From Salipaludibacillus sp. CUR1 (GTDB lineage: Bacteria > Bacillota > Bacilli > Bacillales > Salisediminibacteriaceae): 64,000 nucleotides of DNA. A model generated the notes under the pieces. The model was not told the origin of the DNA and did not search any database. It saw nothing but the letters and a program-made list of their open reading frames with translations. The DNA lies in NCBI RefSeq assembly GCF_021028955.1, contig NZ_JAIWPE010000016.1, positions 1 through 64,000 of the forward strand, in the 5' to 3' direction. Shown piece after piece: positions 1 through 10,460 of the stretch. Position 1 is the first letter of the stretch; every line of letters starts with the position of its first letter. The position numbers and the translations under genes were made by a program.

Positions 1-125
1 CTCATTATTAGAAGTTGGTTTGGCGGCCATCTTCTATTATAACGAGAGGAGTTTTTTCTGTTACCACCCTTAAAGGTTAATTTTCACACAGGCAGAGCCT
101 GTGGTTTAAAAAGACGTAATCAAAG

Positions 126-163
126 AAAGCCCAAACCTTGGATTTACCAATGGTTTGGGCTTT
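126..163. terminator. Bidirectional rho-independent terminator
   Basis: A 12-bp perfect stem (AAAGCCCAAACC with its complement) closes a 14-nt loop and is followed by seven T on the plus strand. On the minus strand the run is TTTCTTT. It can end both lutC and an unseen plus-strand gene to the left. The bases before it (1-125) hold no ORF I can support. Confidence 0.8.
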
Positions 164-265
164 TTTTAAATGAATTGTTTTCCTGTTCTCCTTCACAGGA
201 GCCAGGCCTGGGACAGGTGCTAATTAGGTTTGTATTGTATATACGACAGTTTTAAACGTGAGACG

Positions 266-985
266 TTATTTATCGTCGACTACTATATACGTGGCCTGAA
301 CCGGTCCGTGCACGCCTACTACGAGACGCAATTCAATGTCTGCGGAATTACTTGGCCCTGAAATGAAATTTATACAGGAAGGCATTCTCCCCTGCTCTTT
401 AGCAGTTTCATGTATTTTTTCCGCCGCCTGTGTCATTCTCGGTACGAGAGTGCTTTTAGGTATAATAGCTACATAGCGCTGAGGAAGAAGACTGACTGAA
501 CGGCCTTTCCCTTTGTCACTAAACAGGACAACGGTGGCTGATTCCGTAAGTGTCATATCTGAAAAAGTAATCCCTATGTTCGCTTGCTCGGCCTTATTTA
601 TATTTGCCTCGCCTAATTGGTAATTCCAGCAGTGAACGTCAGTCCCCTGTTCTTGTTGCTTTTTAAGCGCACTGTCAAGTCCGAAAGATTCAAAACGCGG
701 ATCATCCCAGTGAACGATGGATCCTCCTCCCATATCCTGAATGACCCTGTCAAAATCGTCATTCAGCTTGTCAGCTTCAGTTACAATCACATTTGTGTGG
801 ATAGCATCGCACTGGAGAACAAACTGATCAAGCAATTCGTCTTGTGATAAACCGTTAAACACCTCATATTGCGGCTGTTTACTCCAGGTTGGAAGCTGGA
901 CTTCTTCAGTGATCCGCTTTCTGTTTAAACGGTCTGCCACCTTATTCAAAAAACGGTCTTTATTGTGGATTGTGCCTTGTTTCAT
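266..985 (-). CDS. lutC: Lactate utilization protein C (LUD domain)
   Basis: LutC is the third subunit of the LutABC complex, which oxidises L-lactate to pyruvate in the cytoplasm. The 239-residue protein is a single LUD (DUF162) domain and carries the family motif GPSNSADIE near the C-terminus. Its length matches the roughly 240 residues of B. subtilis LutC. The ATG overlaps the lutB stop by one base (TAATG) and is preceded by a GGGGGCGATC Shine-Dalgarno, so the two are translationally coupled. It is the last gene of lutABC and ends before the terminator at 126-163. Identification rests on family motifs and on operon order; I am confident. Confidence 0.95.
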   Translation of the reverse strand: MKQGTIHNKDRFLNKVADRLNRKRITEEVQLPTWSKQPQYEVFNGLSQDELLDQFVLQCDAIHTNVIVTEADKLNDDFDRVIQDMGGGSIVHWDDPRFESFGLDSALKKQQEQGTDVHCWNYQLGEANINKAEQANIGITFSDMTLTESATVVLFSDKGKGRSVSLLPQRYVAIIPKSTLVPRMTQAAEKIHETAKEQGRMPSCINFISGPSNSADIELRLVVGVHGPVQATYIVVDDK

Positions 986-2418
986 TATTGATCGCCCCCT
1001 TTATTCCTGTTTTCAAACCACTTACGGAAGGAGCTACCGCCTGATTCCGGAAGATCGCGAATATTGGTCCACAGTTTTACAGGTCCTACACCTTTTCCTT
1101 TTCCATCCTCTTCACTTTTTGCAATTGATTTAATGTAGGAAGGCGCCATATTGGTTCCCATTTTATAAAGATTAGGATTACTGGCAGCTTTAGCGTACCC
1201 TTTCATAGCCATCTTTTCAGCAAAACCTATTTTCCCTGTTTTTTCAACGATGTCCTTCCGGTGTTCAACGAGCAGTTCATGGAGCGGGATCTTAACCGGA
1301 CAGGCTTCCGTACATGCGGCGCACAGTGAAGAAGCATAGGGCAGTTCTTTATGATCCTCATATCCATCAAGAAGCGGCGTAAGGACAGCTCCAATCGGCC
1401 CTGGATAAATAGATCCGTAAGAGTGGCCGCCAACATGCCGGTAGACCGGGCATACGTTTATACAGGCTGCACAGCGGATACACTGAAGGGCTGACTGATA
1501 TTTTGTACCAAGTATTTTTGAACGGCCGTTATCTACAATTACAACGTGAAATTCTTCAGGACCATCCACATCCCCTTCTTCTTTTACAGCTGTCAAGCCT
1601 GTAATATAACTCGTTAGTTTTTGTCCCACGGCACTTCTGCAAAGCATGCTGACAAGGATGTCCAGCTCTTTCCACGTTGGGACAATCCGTTCCATTCCCA
1701 TTACTGTAATTTGTGTTTCAGGAAGAGTAGTTGCCAGCCTGGCATTCCCTTCATTGGTGACAAGAGACACAGAACCCGATTCAGCGACTGCAAAGTTACA
1801 GCCGGTTATGCCCACTTCTGCAGAAAGGAAATCCTTTCTTAACTGTTCTCTTGCAAACAGAGCAAGTTCATTAGGATCCGACGAGTTGCTGTACTGCCTT
1901 TTTTCATGAAATGTTTCGCGGATTTGTTCTTTGTTCTTATGAAGGGCTGGTACGACGATATGAGAAGGCGGATCGTGGTCATCAAGCTGCAGAATCCACT
2001 CGCCAAGGTCTGATTCCACTACGTTGCATCCTGTTCCTTCCAATGCTTCATTCATTCCGATCTCTTCTGTTACCATGGATTTAGATTTAATAATATTTTT
2101 TGCATTCTTCTTTTTTACCACGTTGGTTATATAGTCATTCGCTTCCTCAGCCGACTCGGCAAAATAGACATGGCCGCCCTGCTTTGCTACGTTTTCTGCA
2201 AACTGCTCTAAATAATAATCAAGGTTGTCCAGGGTATGCTGGCGGATTTCCTCAGAGAGGTCTCTCCAGTCCTCCCAGTTGCCCATTTCCTCCTGGGTTT
2301 TAGTCTTCCTTCCCTCCAGACGGGTTTGAGCTTCCACGACTGCTTTTCTCATAAACTCATTATTGATTCCTTTATCCACCCGGTCAAAAAACTTCTCGCT
2401 GCCTATTCTGACTCCCAT
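985..2418 (-). CDS. lutB: Lactate utilization iron-sulfur protein B
   Basis: LutB is the central iron-sulfur subunit of the lactate-oxidising LutABC complex. The 477-residue protein has an N-terminal LUD-type region, then two 4Fe-4S ferredoxin-like motifs: [12 protein letters not shown] near residue 311 and CAACTEACP near residue 365. A C-terminal LutB-specific region follows. Length equals that of B. subtilis LutB (about 479). The ATG follows AGGAGTGAAAAC. It lies 27 bp after lutA and overlaps lutC by one base, so lutA-lutB-lutC form one transcription unit. No key cysteine is missing. Confidence 0.96.
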   Translation of the reverse strand: MGVRIGSEKFFDRVDKGINNEFMRKAVVEAQTRLEGRKTKTQEEMGNWEDWRDLSEEIRQHTLDNLDYYLEQFAENVAKQGGHVYFAESAEEANDYITNVVKKKNAKNIIKSKSMVTEEIGMNEALEGTGCNVVESDLGEWILQLDDHDPPSHIVVPALHKNKEQIRETFHEKRQYSNSSDPNELALFAREQLRKDFLSAEVGITGCNFAVAESGSVSLVTNEGNARLATTLPETQITVMGMERIVPTWKELDILVSMLCRSAVGQKLTSYITGLTAVKEEGDVDGPEEFHVVIVDNGRSKILGTKYQSALQCIRCAACINVCPVYRHVGGHSYGSIYPGPIGAVLTPLLDGYEDHKELPYASSLCAACTEACPVKIPLHELLVEHRKDIVEKTGKIGFAEKMAMKGYAKAASNPNLYKMGTNMAPSYIKSIAKSEEDGKGKGVGPVKLWTNIRDLPESGGSSFRKWFENRNKGGDQ

Positions 2419-2445
2419 GTTTTCACTCCTATCGTCTTGTCATTC

Positions 2446-3171
2446 TTATGATCCCTGGCTGTTCAGCACTTCCGCAATATGCATGACTTTTACCGGTTTC
2501 CCCTGCCTTTCAATCCGTCCGCCGATATTCATTAAGCATCCAAGATCAGCACCTATTAGGACGTCCGCATTCGTTTCTTCTATATGTTCTACCTTCTCAT
2601 TAACCATCTGTTCTGAAATCGGAACCATTTTAACGCTGAAGGTTCCGCCAAAGCCACAGCATTGCTGTTTATTAGGCAATTCAGTAAATTTCAGCCCTTT
2701 AACATTTGCTAATAATTTCATTGGGGCTTCCCTCACTCCAAGCAGTCGGGTCATATGGCAGGAGGTATGATAAGTAACATTTGCTTCAAGCTCAGCTCCT
2801 ACATCTTCCACTTTAAGGACTTCAACAATAAATTGAGTGAGTTCATACGATTTATCTGCCAGCTGACTCGCTCTGTCTGCCCATTCAGGATCATCAGCAA
2901 ACAAGTGGGGATATTCTTTCAGCATTGATACGCAGGAACCTGAGGGGGAAACCACGTATTCCGCATGCTCAAATGTTCTGATCATATGCTGAGCCACTTC
3001 TTTTGATTCACGATGAAAGCCGCTGTTAAAAGCAGGCTGGCCACAGCATGTCTGCTTTTTAGGGAAATCCACCTCACATCCAAGTCTTTCAAGCACTTCC
3101 ACTGTACTCTGTCCGACTGAAGCAGGGTAAACCACATCTGCGAGACACGTTAAAAATAATGACACCTTCAT
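2446..3171 (-). CDS. lutA: Lactate utilization protein A (CCG-domain)
   Basis: LutA is the cysteine-rich, CCG-domain subunit of the LutABC lactate oxidation complex and is related to the GlpC/HdrB heterodisulfide reductase subunits. Two CCG domains are visible, with the motifs [10 protein letters not shown] and [12 protein letters not shown] start it at the internal ATG (MKVSLFLTC) because AAGGAGAGG lies 7-10 bases upstream; a longer in-frame extension of eight codons has no such site. This gives 241 residues, close to the family's 238. It is the first gene of lutABC. A LutR-like palindrome lies about 33 bp upstream of the ATG. Confidence 0.95.
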   Translation of the reverse strand: MKVSLFLTCLADVVYPASVGQSTVEVLERLGCEVDFPKKQTCCGQPAFNSGFHRESKEVAQHMIRTFEHAEYVVSPSGSCVSMLKEYPHLFADDPEWADRASQLADKSYELTQFIVEVLKVEDVGAELEANVTYHTSCHMTRLLGVREAPMKLLANVKGLKFTELPNKQQCCGFGGTFSVKMVPISEQMVNEKVEHIEETNADVLIGADLGCLMNIGGRIERQGKPVKVMHIAEVLNSQGS

Positions 3172-3203
3172 AATAAGTCCTCTCCTTTTACACAAGTCAT
3201 ATG

Positions 3204-3216
3204 GTCATCTGATGAC
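3204..3216. promoter_or_regulatory. LutR-like operator upstream of lutA
   Basis: A perfect 13-bp palindrome, GTCATC-T-GATGAC, lies between lutP and lutA. The core TCATC-N1-GATGA is, as I recall it, the motif reported for the GntR-type repressor LutR of B. subtilis. The same core occurs at the lutP promoter (4984-4998). I could not assign a clear -10 box for lutA next to it. Confidence 0.7.
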
Positions 3217-3283
3217 TGTCTGTACACTTCTATATCCAAACCTTACTTTGGAAATAATAACCTTTTAAAATTGATAGATTAAA

Positions 3284-3313
3284 GAAGGGAGCGTCACACA
3301 GACGCCCTCCTTC
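3284..3313 (-). terminator. lutP terminator, possibly leaky
   Basis: Read on the minus strand, GAAGG(A)GGGCGTC pairs with GACGCTCCCTTC around a 5-nt loop, with one bulged A and one G-T pair. It is followed only by TTTAATC, so the T-run is short. It lies directly after the lutP stop and before lutA, so some read-through into lutABC is possible. Confidence 0.6.
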
Positions 3314-3321
3314 CCTTTATT

Positions 3322-4908
3322 TTACATAAATAATACTAAAATGGAACCCGCAATTCCGAGGAACAAGGCATAAATCAGAGCAGGAAGAAGCGTTTTCCTT
3401 ATAATATCTCCTTCTTTACCGACCAATCCTACCACGGCTGACGCAGCTACGACGTTATGGACACATATCATATTCCCTGCGGCTGACCCCGCTACTTGCT
3501 GAGCGAGTATGACATTTGTGCTTAAACCCGTCTCTATAGCCACATTATACTGGATTGGAGAGAAAGTCAGAGTAGAAACAGTCGCGCTTCCGGTAATAAA
3601 AGAGCCTAACAGACCGAGGTACGGCGCTACGAATAACCAGACTCCACCAAGCGCACCAGCCATAGTGACCGCTATATACTCCGGCATAGCTATAAAATCA
3701 TTTGTATTAATACCGGAGTTGGTGAAAACCTGAACCAGCGCTAGCGTCGGGAAGAGAGCCAAAGCTGCTCCTTTAATCGCGTTAAGAGACTCCTTAGAAG
3801 CTTTTGTAAAACTTGAAATCTTCGTACGCTGTGTAAAAACTGAGATAAACGCAGCGAGTACAAGAACGGCTCCCGGAGAATAAAGGAATTCCCAGGCTGA
3901 GGTTACTCCATCGATACCAAGAATATCGTTCCAAGTGAAATCAACAGCTGTCTGAGTGAAATTTTGTACAGCCGGAATGATCCGGGTTAATAAAAGAAGG
4001 GCCACAACAATAAAATAGGGACTCCAAGCCGAAACAAGACTCATTTCAGATTTTTTCTCTTCTGCTTTAAAGCCTTTAATCAAGGCACCTTGCCATGGTT
4101 CCTTTGGAAGCAAAATGTTTTTCTTTGCTGTCAGTGTGGCCACTGCAAGCGCGGTTAACGATGCTAAAATTGCAACAAATTCCGGTCCGAATAATGCTGC
4201 GTAAACTGCCGCAGAAACAGTATAAGAGGCTCCTACAAGGAGCGTCCATGGCAGCATAGGTAAAGCATGTTTTAAAGATTTCTCTTTACCGAAAGAAAGA
4301 GTCAGTACGATTACGAGTATAAATGGCACTAATGTTCCAATCAGCAAATCCATTAATGTAATATGAATCCCAATACTCTGAAAGAAGCCGATCCCGGCTC
4401 CGTCGATATTACTTAATCCAACAATAACGGGCGTACCTACCGCTCCGAAAGAAACTGAGGTACTGTCTGCAATTAATGCCGTTGTTGCCGCTGCAAGAGG
4501 TGTAAAACCTAAAGCAACCATCAATGGGCCTGTTACTGCTGCAGGTGTTCCAAACCCTGCAGCCCCCTCTATTAGTCCGCCAAAAAGGAAAGCTACAATA
4601 ATAACCTGTACTCTCATATCTGGAGAAATATTACGGAACCCTTCGTTAATTCTGTCAACCGCCCCTGTATGCCGTAAAGTGTTTAATAACACAATCGCGC
4701 CAAACAGAATAAACAGGATGGTCAAAGCTCTGTGAGCCCCTTGTAAAATTGAGGCTGATAAAACATGCCAGTCCATTCCCCAAACAGCAAATGCAAGTAA
4801 AATGACAATAAGTGCACTGTAAAGCATACCTTTTTTGGCAGGCATTCTTAGCAGAACTAAAAAAATGAATGGGGCAATAATTGCACTAAACGCAGTTAAA
4901 AGTAACAT
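3322..4908 (-). CDS. lutP: L-lactate permease (LctP family)
   Basis: This is a multi-span membrane permease of the LctP family, which imports L-lactate, probably with a proton or sodium ion. The 528 residues are hydrophobic throughout, with about a dozen likely membrane segments and the family-conserved stretch [14 protein letters not shown] near residue 110. B. subtilis LutP is somewhat longer (about 560). The ATG is preceded by AGGAGGAATTAG. It lies directly upstream of lutABC on the same strand and supplies their substrate. Its own promoter carries a CcpA box and a LutR-like operator, implying induction by lactate and repression by preferred sugars. Confidence 0.93.
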   Translation of the reverse strand: MLLLTAFSAIIAPFIFLVLLRMPAKKGMLYSALIVILLAFAVWGMDWHVLSASILQGAHRALTILFILFGAIVLLNTLRHTGAVDRINEGFRNISPDMRVQVIIVAFLFGGLIEGAAGFGTPAAVTGPLMVALGFTPLAAATTALIADSTSVSFGAVGTPVIVGLSNIDGAGIGFFQSIGIHITLMDLLIGTLVPFILVIVLTLSFGKEKSLKHALPMLPWTLLVGASYTVSAAVYAALFGPEFVAILASLTALAVATLTAKKNILLPKEPWQGALIKGFKAEEKKSEMSLVSAWSPYFIVVALLLLTRIIPAVQNFTQTAVDFTWNDILGIDGVTSAWEFLYSPGAVLVLAAFISVFTQRTKISSFTKASKESLNAIKGAALALFPTLALVQVFTNSGINTNDFIAMPEYIAVTMAGALGGVWLFVAPYLGLLGSFITGSATVSTLTFSPIQYNVAIETGLSTNVILAQQVAGSAAGNMICVHNVVAASAVVGLVGKEGDIIRKTLLPALIYALFLGIAGSILVLFM

Positions 4909-4983
4909 CTAATTCCTCCTACAGTGTAAATTTGGCCTGAGGGGTAAACTGCAGTCCTCCAAGACCCACAAGTAAGTTCATCC

Positions 4984-4998
4984 GGTCATCTGATGACC
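4984..4998. promoter_or_regulatory. LutR-like operator at lutP
   Basis: A perfect 15-bp palindrome, GGTCATC-T-GATGACC, lies about 10-25 bases downstream of the expected lutP transcription start. It shares the TCATC-N1-GATGA core with the site before lutA. Its position inside the initially transcribed region suits a roadblock or occlusion repressor site. Confidence 0.75.
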
Positions 4999-5001
4999 TT
5001 A

Positions 5002-5015
5002 TGTAAGTGCTTTCA
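5002..5015. promoter_or_regulatory. Catabolite-responsive element (cre) at lutP
   Basis: TGTAAGTGCTTTCA matches the CcpA consensus TGWAARCGYTWNCW at 13 of 14 positions; the only miss is within the central CG. It touches the lutP -10 box and spans the expected start site, a classical repressing position. ccpA itself lies about 11 kb away in this window. Confidence 0.75.
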
Positions 5016-5043
5016 TTATAAGTAACCTTTAATTATTATTCAA
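5015..5043 (-). promoter_or_regulatory. Sigma-A promoter of lutP
   Basis: On the minus strand TTGAAT (5043-5038) and a perfect TATAAT (5020-5015) are separated by 17 bp. The cre box and LutR-like operator follow directly downstream. The lutP ATG is about 100 bp further on. Confidence 0.8.
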
Positions 5044-5203
5044 TATGTTTGTTTAAAATAGTTTTTAAGTTTCCACTTGTATATACAAGTAAGATAGAAA
5101 GAAGGTGATAAATCCAATGTTTTTAATTTAACTTATGGAGCCAATGTTAATTGATTCACATATATGATTATCAGCAAAAATTTACAATTAATTACATATA
5201 AAA

Positions 5204-5232
5204 GGATCCCGGGCCTTCCACACCCGGGATCC
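5204..5232 (-). terminator. tyrS terminator
   Basis: GGATCCCGGG and CCCGGGATCC form a perfect 10-bp GC-rich stem with a 9-nt loop. On the minus strand it is followed by TTTTATAT. It lies 7 bp after the tyrS stop. Confidence 0.9.
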
Positions 5233-5239
5233 TCTCTTC

Positions 5240-6526
<1,287 letters not shown>

Positions 6527-6666
6527 TCATTAATTTAACCCTCCGCTTTGTTTTTAAAAATCAACTAAACGGCATGGTTTGAATGCTTATCTCAGAACCG
6601 GGCTGCTTTTCTCTAATAGACTTCGTTCCACAATGACCTTAAGTCCTCAATTTTTTTAATCCACTA

Positions 6667-6907
6667 AAAAAACGCCCCTTAAATAATAAGGGACGAATAA
6701 ATCGCGGTACCACCCTGATTGGAATAATAATTCCCGGCTCAAAAATGAGTTAACGCCTCATACTACGCTTCGTGTTTCCACGAGACAACTCCAAGGAGGT
6801 AATTCATTTGACGCCTTTATGCCGGTTCTCAGCTCCACCGGCTCTCTGGGACAGGGAGACGCAAACTACTTTATCCTTTTCACAGTCAATTATATTTTTA
6901 ATTATGA
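6667..6907 (-). promoter_or_regulatory. T-box riboswitch leader of tyrS
   Basis: The minus strand carries the invariant T-box AGGGTGGTACCGCG (6716-6703), followed by a terminator: CGTCCCTT and AAGGGGCG form a stem ending in seven T (6695-6667). Upstream lies Stem I. AAGGA pairs with TCCTT at its base, and TTTGCGTC pairs with GGCG(T)CAAA above. Between them is a loop with AGTA on one side and GAATTACC on the other. The tyrosine codon TAC (6801-6799) lies in that loop and is the likely specifier. Uncharged tRNA-Tyr should favour the antiterminator and allow tyrS transcription. Two short ORFs within this interval are not real genes. Confidence 0.96.
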
Positions 6908-6913
6908 TTAATA

Positions 6914-6943
6914 TTAATATCATACTTGCTGTTTGATTGTCAA
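6914..6943 (-). promoter_or_regulatory. Promoter of the tyrS T-box transcript
   Basis: A consensus TTGACA (6943-6938) is followed after 18 bp by TATTAA (6919-6914) on the minus strand. This places the transcription start near 6907, a normal distance before T-box Stem I. Confidence 0.65.
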
Positions 6944-6991
6944 TGTGAATAAAGTGTTGCATGCTTGAGGCTATATTCCATATTCCGGTTA

Positions 6992-7000
6992 TGCTATAAT
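6992..7000 (+). promoter_or_regulatory. Extended -10 promoter of the PBP gene
   Basis: TG-C-TATAAT is a perfect extended -10 element about 30 bp before the coding start, with no good -35 box. AGGAGG follows at 7015-7020. Confidence 0.6.
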
Positions 7001-7028
7001 ATGAGTGAATTTTTAGGAGGTATGATGA

Positions 7029-10000
7029 ATGAGCGATCGACGATCCATAACAGAGTTCTTTAATCGTAAAGAACCTCAATATGTCTTTAAAGGAGTACGG
7101 GTGACCTCTCAGGTTCTCTGGAACTTATTTTTAATATTTTCTGCTCTTGCCCTTATTTCCTTATTTTTTGTAGGGGGGGCAGCAGCAGGTTACTTTGCCT
7201 CATTAGTACAGGATGAACCGGTACCAAGCTACGAAGAAATGCAAAATGAAATTTATGATTATGAGTCTGCTACAGAAATTTATTTCGCAGACGAAATTTA
7301 TTTAGGTGATATGCCGAGCCCTCTTGAACGGAGAGAGATTCCTCTGGAAGATATCTCACAAAACTTAATTGAAGCTGTGATTGCTACAGAAGATGAATAC
7401 TTCTTTGAACATGAAGGAATTGTTCCTAAAGCACTCTTCCGTGCCGTTTATCAGGATTTTTCTGGTGCCAGCACCCAGACAGGCGGTAGTACACTGACTC
7501 AGCAGCTCATTAAAAACCAGCTGTTGACCAGTGAAGTAACCCATGACCGGAAAGCTGCTGAAATCCTGCTGGCTATGCGTGCGGAGAACTTTTTTGATAA
7601 AGATGAGATTTTAGAAGCTTATATGAATGTGGTGCCATTTGGTAGAAACGCTAATGGCCGGCAAGTAGCAGGGGCTCAGGCAGCCGCACAGGGAATTTTC
7701 GGTGTTGATGCGTCCGAATTGAATATTGCCCAGTCTGCTTTTATTGCCGGACTCCCTCAAAGTCCTTTTGCTTACACTCCTTTTACTGGCAGCGGGGAGG
7801 TTAAAGACAATTTTGATGCAGGCCTGAACAGGATGGATACTGTGCTAAGCAGGATGCATTCAAGAGGCTATATTAATGATGAAGAGCTTGAAGAAGCCCG
7901 GAATTATGATATAAGAGAAAACTTAGCGGACAGGCAGCCGACAAGTCTTGATGAATACCCGTTTATTATAGATGAAGTAAGAAGAAGGGCTCAGGAGAAG
8001 CTGACTTTCGCACTCATGGAAAAAGATGACGTGGATTTAGATGAGATAGAAGACGACGACCGCCGGAACCTGATGATCAGCCGGTACAAAGAAGAAGCAG
8101 AACTCGCTCTTGAGCGTCACGGATATAAAATTCATACGACGATAAATAAAGATATTTACGATGCCCAGCAGGAAGTTATAGAGAACTTTGAATATTTTGC
8201 TTCAGACAGGCCGGAAACTTTGATAGATGAAGACGGTGAAGAAGTAGAAGTGATGAGAAAAGAAGAACCGGGGTCTATGCTTTTAGAAAATTCTACAGGT
8301 GCTATTCTCAGTTTTGTCGGCGGCCGCGACTTTGAACATCAGAATTTCAACCATGCAACTAGAGCTGAACGGTCTACAGGTTCAACGATGAAGCCGCTTC
8401 TCACATATGCGATCGGGTTTGAAACCGGAGAGCTCCAGCCAGGTTTTATTACACCTGATACAACATTTTATTATGATGAAGACGATGAAGACAGCGAATT
8501 GACAAATTTTGATAATGACCACAGAGGTTTAATTACCGCCCGAGAAGCTAATGCTGCATCAAGAAACGTGCCTGCCGTAAGAGAATTTAAAAAACTTGAT
8601 CATGAAGTTGCGCGGGAAGCTTTAATAAATTACGGTTTCGGCAGCTATATGGATGAAAGCGAGCCTTATTTAAGTACCCCGCTTGGAACAATTGATCTCA
8701 CAGTGGAAGCTAACACATCTGCATTTTCCACTTTTGGGAATGAAGGAAAGAGAAAAGACCCTTTTATGATTGCTAAAATAGAAACGCAAGACGGAGAAGT
8801 GCTGTTTGAACACGAGGAAAAAGAAACCGAAGTCATCTCCCCGCAGACAAATTACCTTATGATTGATATTATGAGAGACGTGCTTGTCTCAGGCGGTACG
8901 GCTTTCCGAATGCATGATTTGCTTAATTTCGAGGCGGACTGGGCCGGGAAAACAGGAACTTCCAATGAAATTATAGATGCCTGGTTTGTCGGCTTTAACC
9001 CGACTGTCACTCAGGGACTGTGGATTGGTTACGACGACCGGGACCCTATTTCAGAGGATGCCCATAATATGGGCTACAGCCATCGGACCCAGCTTCTATG
9101 GGCGGAGCTTGCCAACGCGGCTTATGAGGTGGATTCCGACCTGATAGGACCTTCAGAAGATTTTGAATCTCCGGGAGGCATTGTTGAAGAAACAATCTGC
9201 GGCATTTCAGGTAAACTGCCATCTGATTTATGCCGTGAAGCAGGTCTCGTCACTACTGACCTGTTCAATGCGGATTTTGTTCCTGACGAGGAAGATGACA
9301 GTTTGACAAGAGTGCAGTATGTGAGGGTAAAAGATGGCGCGTATAAAGCGCTGGATTCTACTCCAAGTGAATTTACCAGATCTGGCGTAGCTATTAAAGA
9401 AGAATACTTCGACTTTGCAGAAGACGAAGATTTATCACAATATATTCCAGATGGCTGGGATGATCTGGTCCCTGACCGGGAAGCTCCTGATAACGGCAAG
9501 ACACCGGACACCTTAAGATCGGTCTCATCTTCAGGAGGAAGTGTAACCTGGGAAAGCCATCATGAAGATGATATTATCGGCTACCGCGTATACAGTTCGT
9601 CAGGTAATGAAGTTGCCTCGGTAAGATGGGATGAAGATTACAACTATTCAGGATCTGGCACCTATTATGTAACTGCCGTGGATACAGCAGGCAGAGAATC
9701 ATCGTCAAGCAATGAAGTGACAGTCGGCGGGTCTTCCTCCGACGATGATGGCGAAAGTTCTTCTGATGATGGTAATGACGGCGAGAACGGCTCTGATACT
9801 GACGAGCTTTTTGATGACTCTTCTGAAAATGATTCTAATAATGATAACAACAATTCAGCCGGTAACGACGAGAATGCCAATGATTCAGAAGAAAATAATA
9901 ATGATTCCGGCAGCGGCGATAATGGCAATAATAACGATAGTAACGATAACAACAATGGAAGTAATAATGGAAACAACAACGACAACAGCAACAATAATAA

Positions 10001-10262
10001 CGATAACAACAGTGGAAGTAATAATGGCAATAACAACAGCAATAACAACAGCAATAACAACAGCAACAACAACTCCGGTAACAACAACAATAACGGAGGC
10101 AGCGAGAATAACACCGATGATGCTAATGAAAATAATAGCGGGAACAACTCGGATAATAACACTAACGCTGATAATGGAAACAACTATAATAGTGCATCAG
10201 AGAATAATGACAATAATGATACTGAAGACTATGAAGGCAACAACGGCAATGAAGAGACCTAA
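7029..10262 (+). CDS. Class A penicillin-binding protein (PBP1A family) with FN3 domain and Asn-rich tail
   Basis: A bifunctional peptidoglycan synthase that polymerises and cross-links glycan strands outside the membrane. The 1077 residues are: short cytoplasmic N-terminus; one membrane anchor (about 28-55); GT51 glycosyltransferase with catalytic E121 in EDEYFFEHEG and STLTQQ at 154-159; transpeptidase with STMK (452-455), SRN (511-513) and KTG (641-643); an FN3-like domain (about 823-900); and a low-complexity tail of Asn, Ser, Gly and Asp. The active sites are intact. The start follows AGGAGG by eight bases. The protein is acidic, as expected for a surface protein of a halophile or alkaliphile. 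The tail resembles that of B. subtilis PonA, but this gene is not next to recU, so I leave the symbol blank. The reading frame continues after the stop (see findings). Confidence 0.95.
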   Translation: MSDRRSITEFFNRKEPQYVFKGVRVTSQVLWNLFLIFSALALISLFFVGGAAAGYFASLVQDEPVPSYEEMQNEIYDYESATEIYFADEIYLGDMPSPLERREIPLEDISQNLIEAVIATEDEYFFEHEGIVPKALFRAVYQDFSGASTQTGGSTLTQQLIKNQLLTSEVTHDRKAAEILLAMRAENFFDKDEILEAYMNVVPFGRNANGRQVAGAQAAAQGIFGVDASELNIAQSAFIAGLPQSPFAYTPFTGSGEVKDNFDAGLNRMDTVLSRMHSRGYINDEELEEARNYDIRENLADRQPTSLDEYPFIIDEVRRRAQEKLTFALMEKDDVDLDEIEDDDRRNLMISRYKEEAELALERHGYKIHTTINKDIYDAQQEVIENFEYFASDRPETLIDEDGEEVEVMRKEEPGSMLLENSTGAILSFVGGRDFEHQNFNHATRAERSTGSTMKPLLTYAIGFETGELQPGFITPDTTFYYDEDDEDSELTNFDNDHRGLITAREANAASRNVPAVREFKKLDHEVAREALINYGFGSYMDESEPYLSTPLGTIDLTVEANTSAFSTFGNEGKRKDPFMIAKIETQDGEVLFEHEEKETEVISPQTNYLMIDIMRDVLVSGGTAFRMHDLLNFEADWAGKTGTSNEIIDAWFVGFNPTVTQGLWIGYDDRDPISEDAHNMGYSHRTQLLWAELANAAYEVDSDLIGPSEDFESPGGIVEETICGISGKLPSDLCREAGLVTTDLFNADFVPDEEDDSLTRVQYVRVKDGAYKALDSTPSEFTRSGVAIKEEYFDFAEDEDLSQYIPDGWDDLVPDREAPDNGKTPDTLRSVSSSGGSVTWESHHEDDIIGYRVYSSSGNEVASVRWDEDYNYSGSGTYYVTAVDTAGRESSSSNEVTVGGSSSDDDGESSSDDGNDGENGSDTDELFDDSSENDSNNDNNNSAGNDENANDSEENNNDSGSGDNGNNNDSNDNNNGSNNGNNNDNSNNNNDNNSGSNNGNNNSNNNSNNNSNNNSGNNNNNGGSENNTDDANENNSGNNSDNNTNADNGNNYNSASENNDNNDTEDYEGNNGNEET

Positions 10263-10298
10263 AATAATAACGGAGCAAACAGCAATAACAATGAATAG
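9830..10298 (+). repeat. AAC/AAT-rich codon repeat encoding the Asn-rich PBP tail
   Basis: Tandem AAC, AAT, AGC, GGA and GAT codons make an impure trinucleotide-type repeat. The pattern continues in frame for 11 codons after the TAA at 10260-10262 and ends at a second stop (10296-10298). Long spurious ORFs on the other strand and in another frame result from this composition. Confidence 0.85.
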
Positions 10299-10310
10299 CT
10301 GACTCTTAAG

Positions 10311-10352
10311 AGAGAGGGAAACCACTGGTCTGGTGGGTTTCTCTCTTTTTTT
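10311..10352 (+). terminator. PBP gene terminator
   Basis: AGAGAGGGAAACCAC pairs with GTGGGTTTCTCTCT around a short loop, followed by a T-run. It lies just after the second, downstream in-frame stop of the PBP tail. Confidence 0.88.
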
Positions 10353-10395
10353 ATGCAGAATTTCCTTTGTTTTCCTCTCGAATAATTAACGATTA

Positions 10396-10404
10396 TGGTA
10401 TAGT
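10396..10404 (+). promoter_or_regulatory. Candidate promoter of acuABC
   Basis: TG-G-TATAGT is an extended -10 element about 57 bp before the acuA start. No good -35 box or cre site is visible nearby. Confidence 0.45.
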
Positions 10405-10460
10405 AAAAGAAAGGTCTTGTCAGATTATTAAGACTACATTCTCTTCAAGGTGGGATGCCT

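Noticed and set aside
1-125. 3' end of a plus-strand gene at the left edge
   Set aside because: The only open frame ends after 13 codons with no recognisable sequence; the terminator at 126 hints at such a gene but the frame cannot be assigned.
198-226. REP-like CCAGGCCTGG stretch after lutC
   Set aside because: Short palindrome without a second copy in the window.
6804-7079. Minus-strand frame between tyrS and the PBP gene
   Set aside because: It lies within the T-box leader and across the PBP promoter.
9665-10183. Long minus-strand frame rich in Leu and Ser inside the PBP gene
   Set aside because: It is the mirror of the AAC/AAT repeat in the Asn-rich tail and has no start signal.
9745-10302. 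Plus-strand frame of Thr/Ile/Met composition
   Set aside because: It is the second frame of the same codon repeat.
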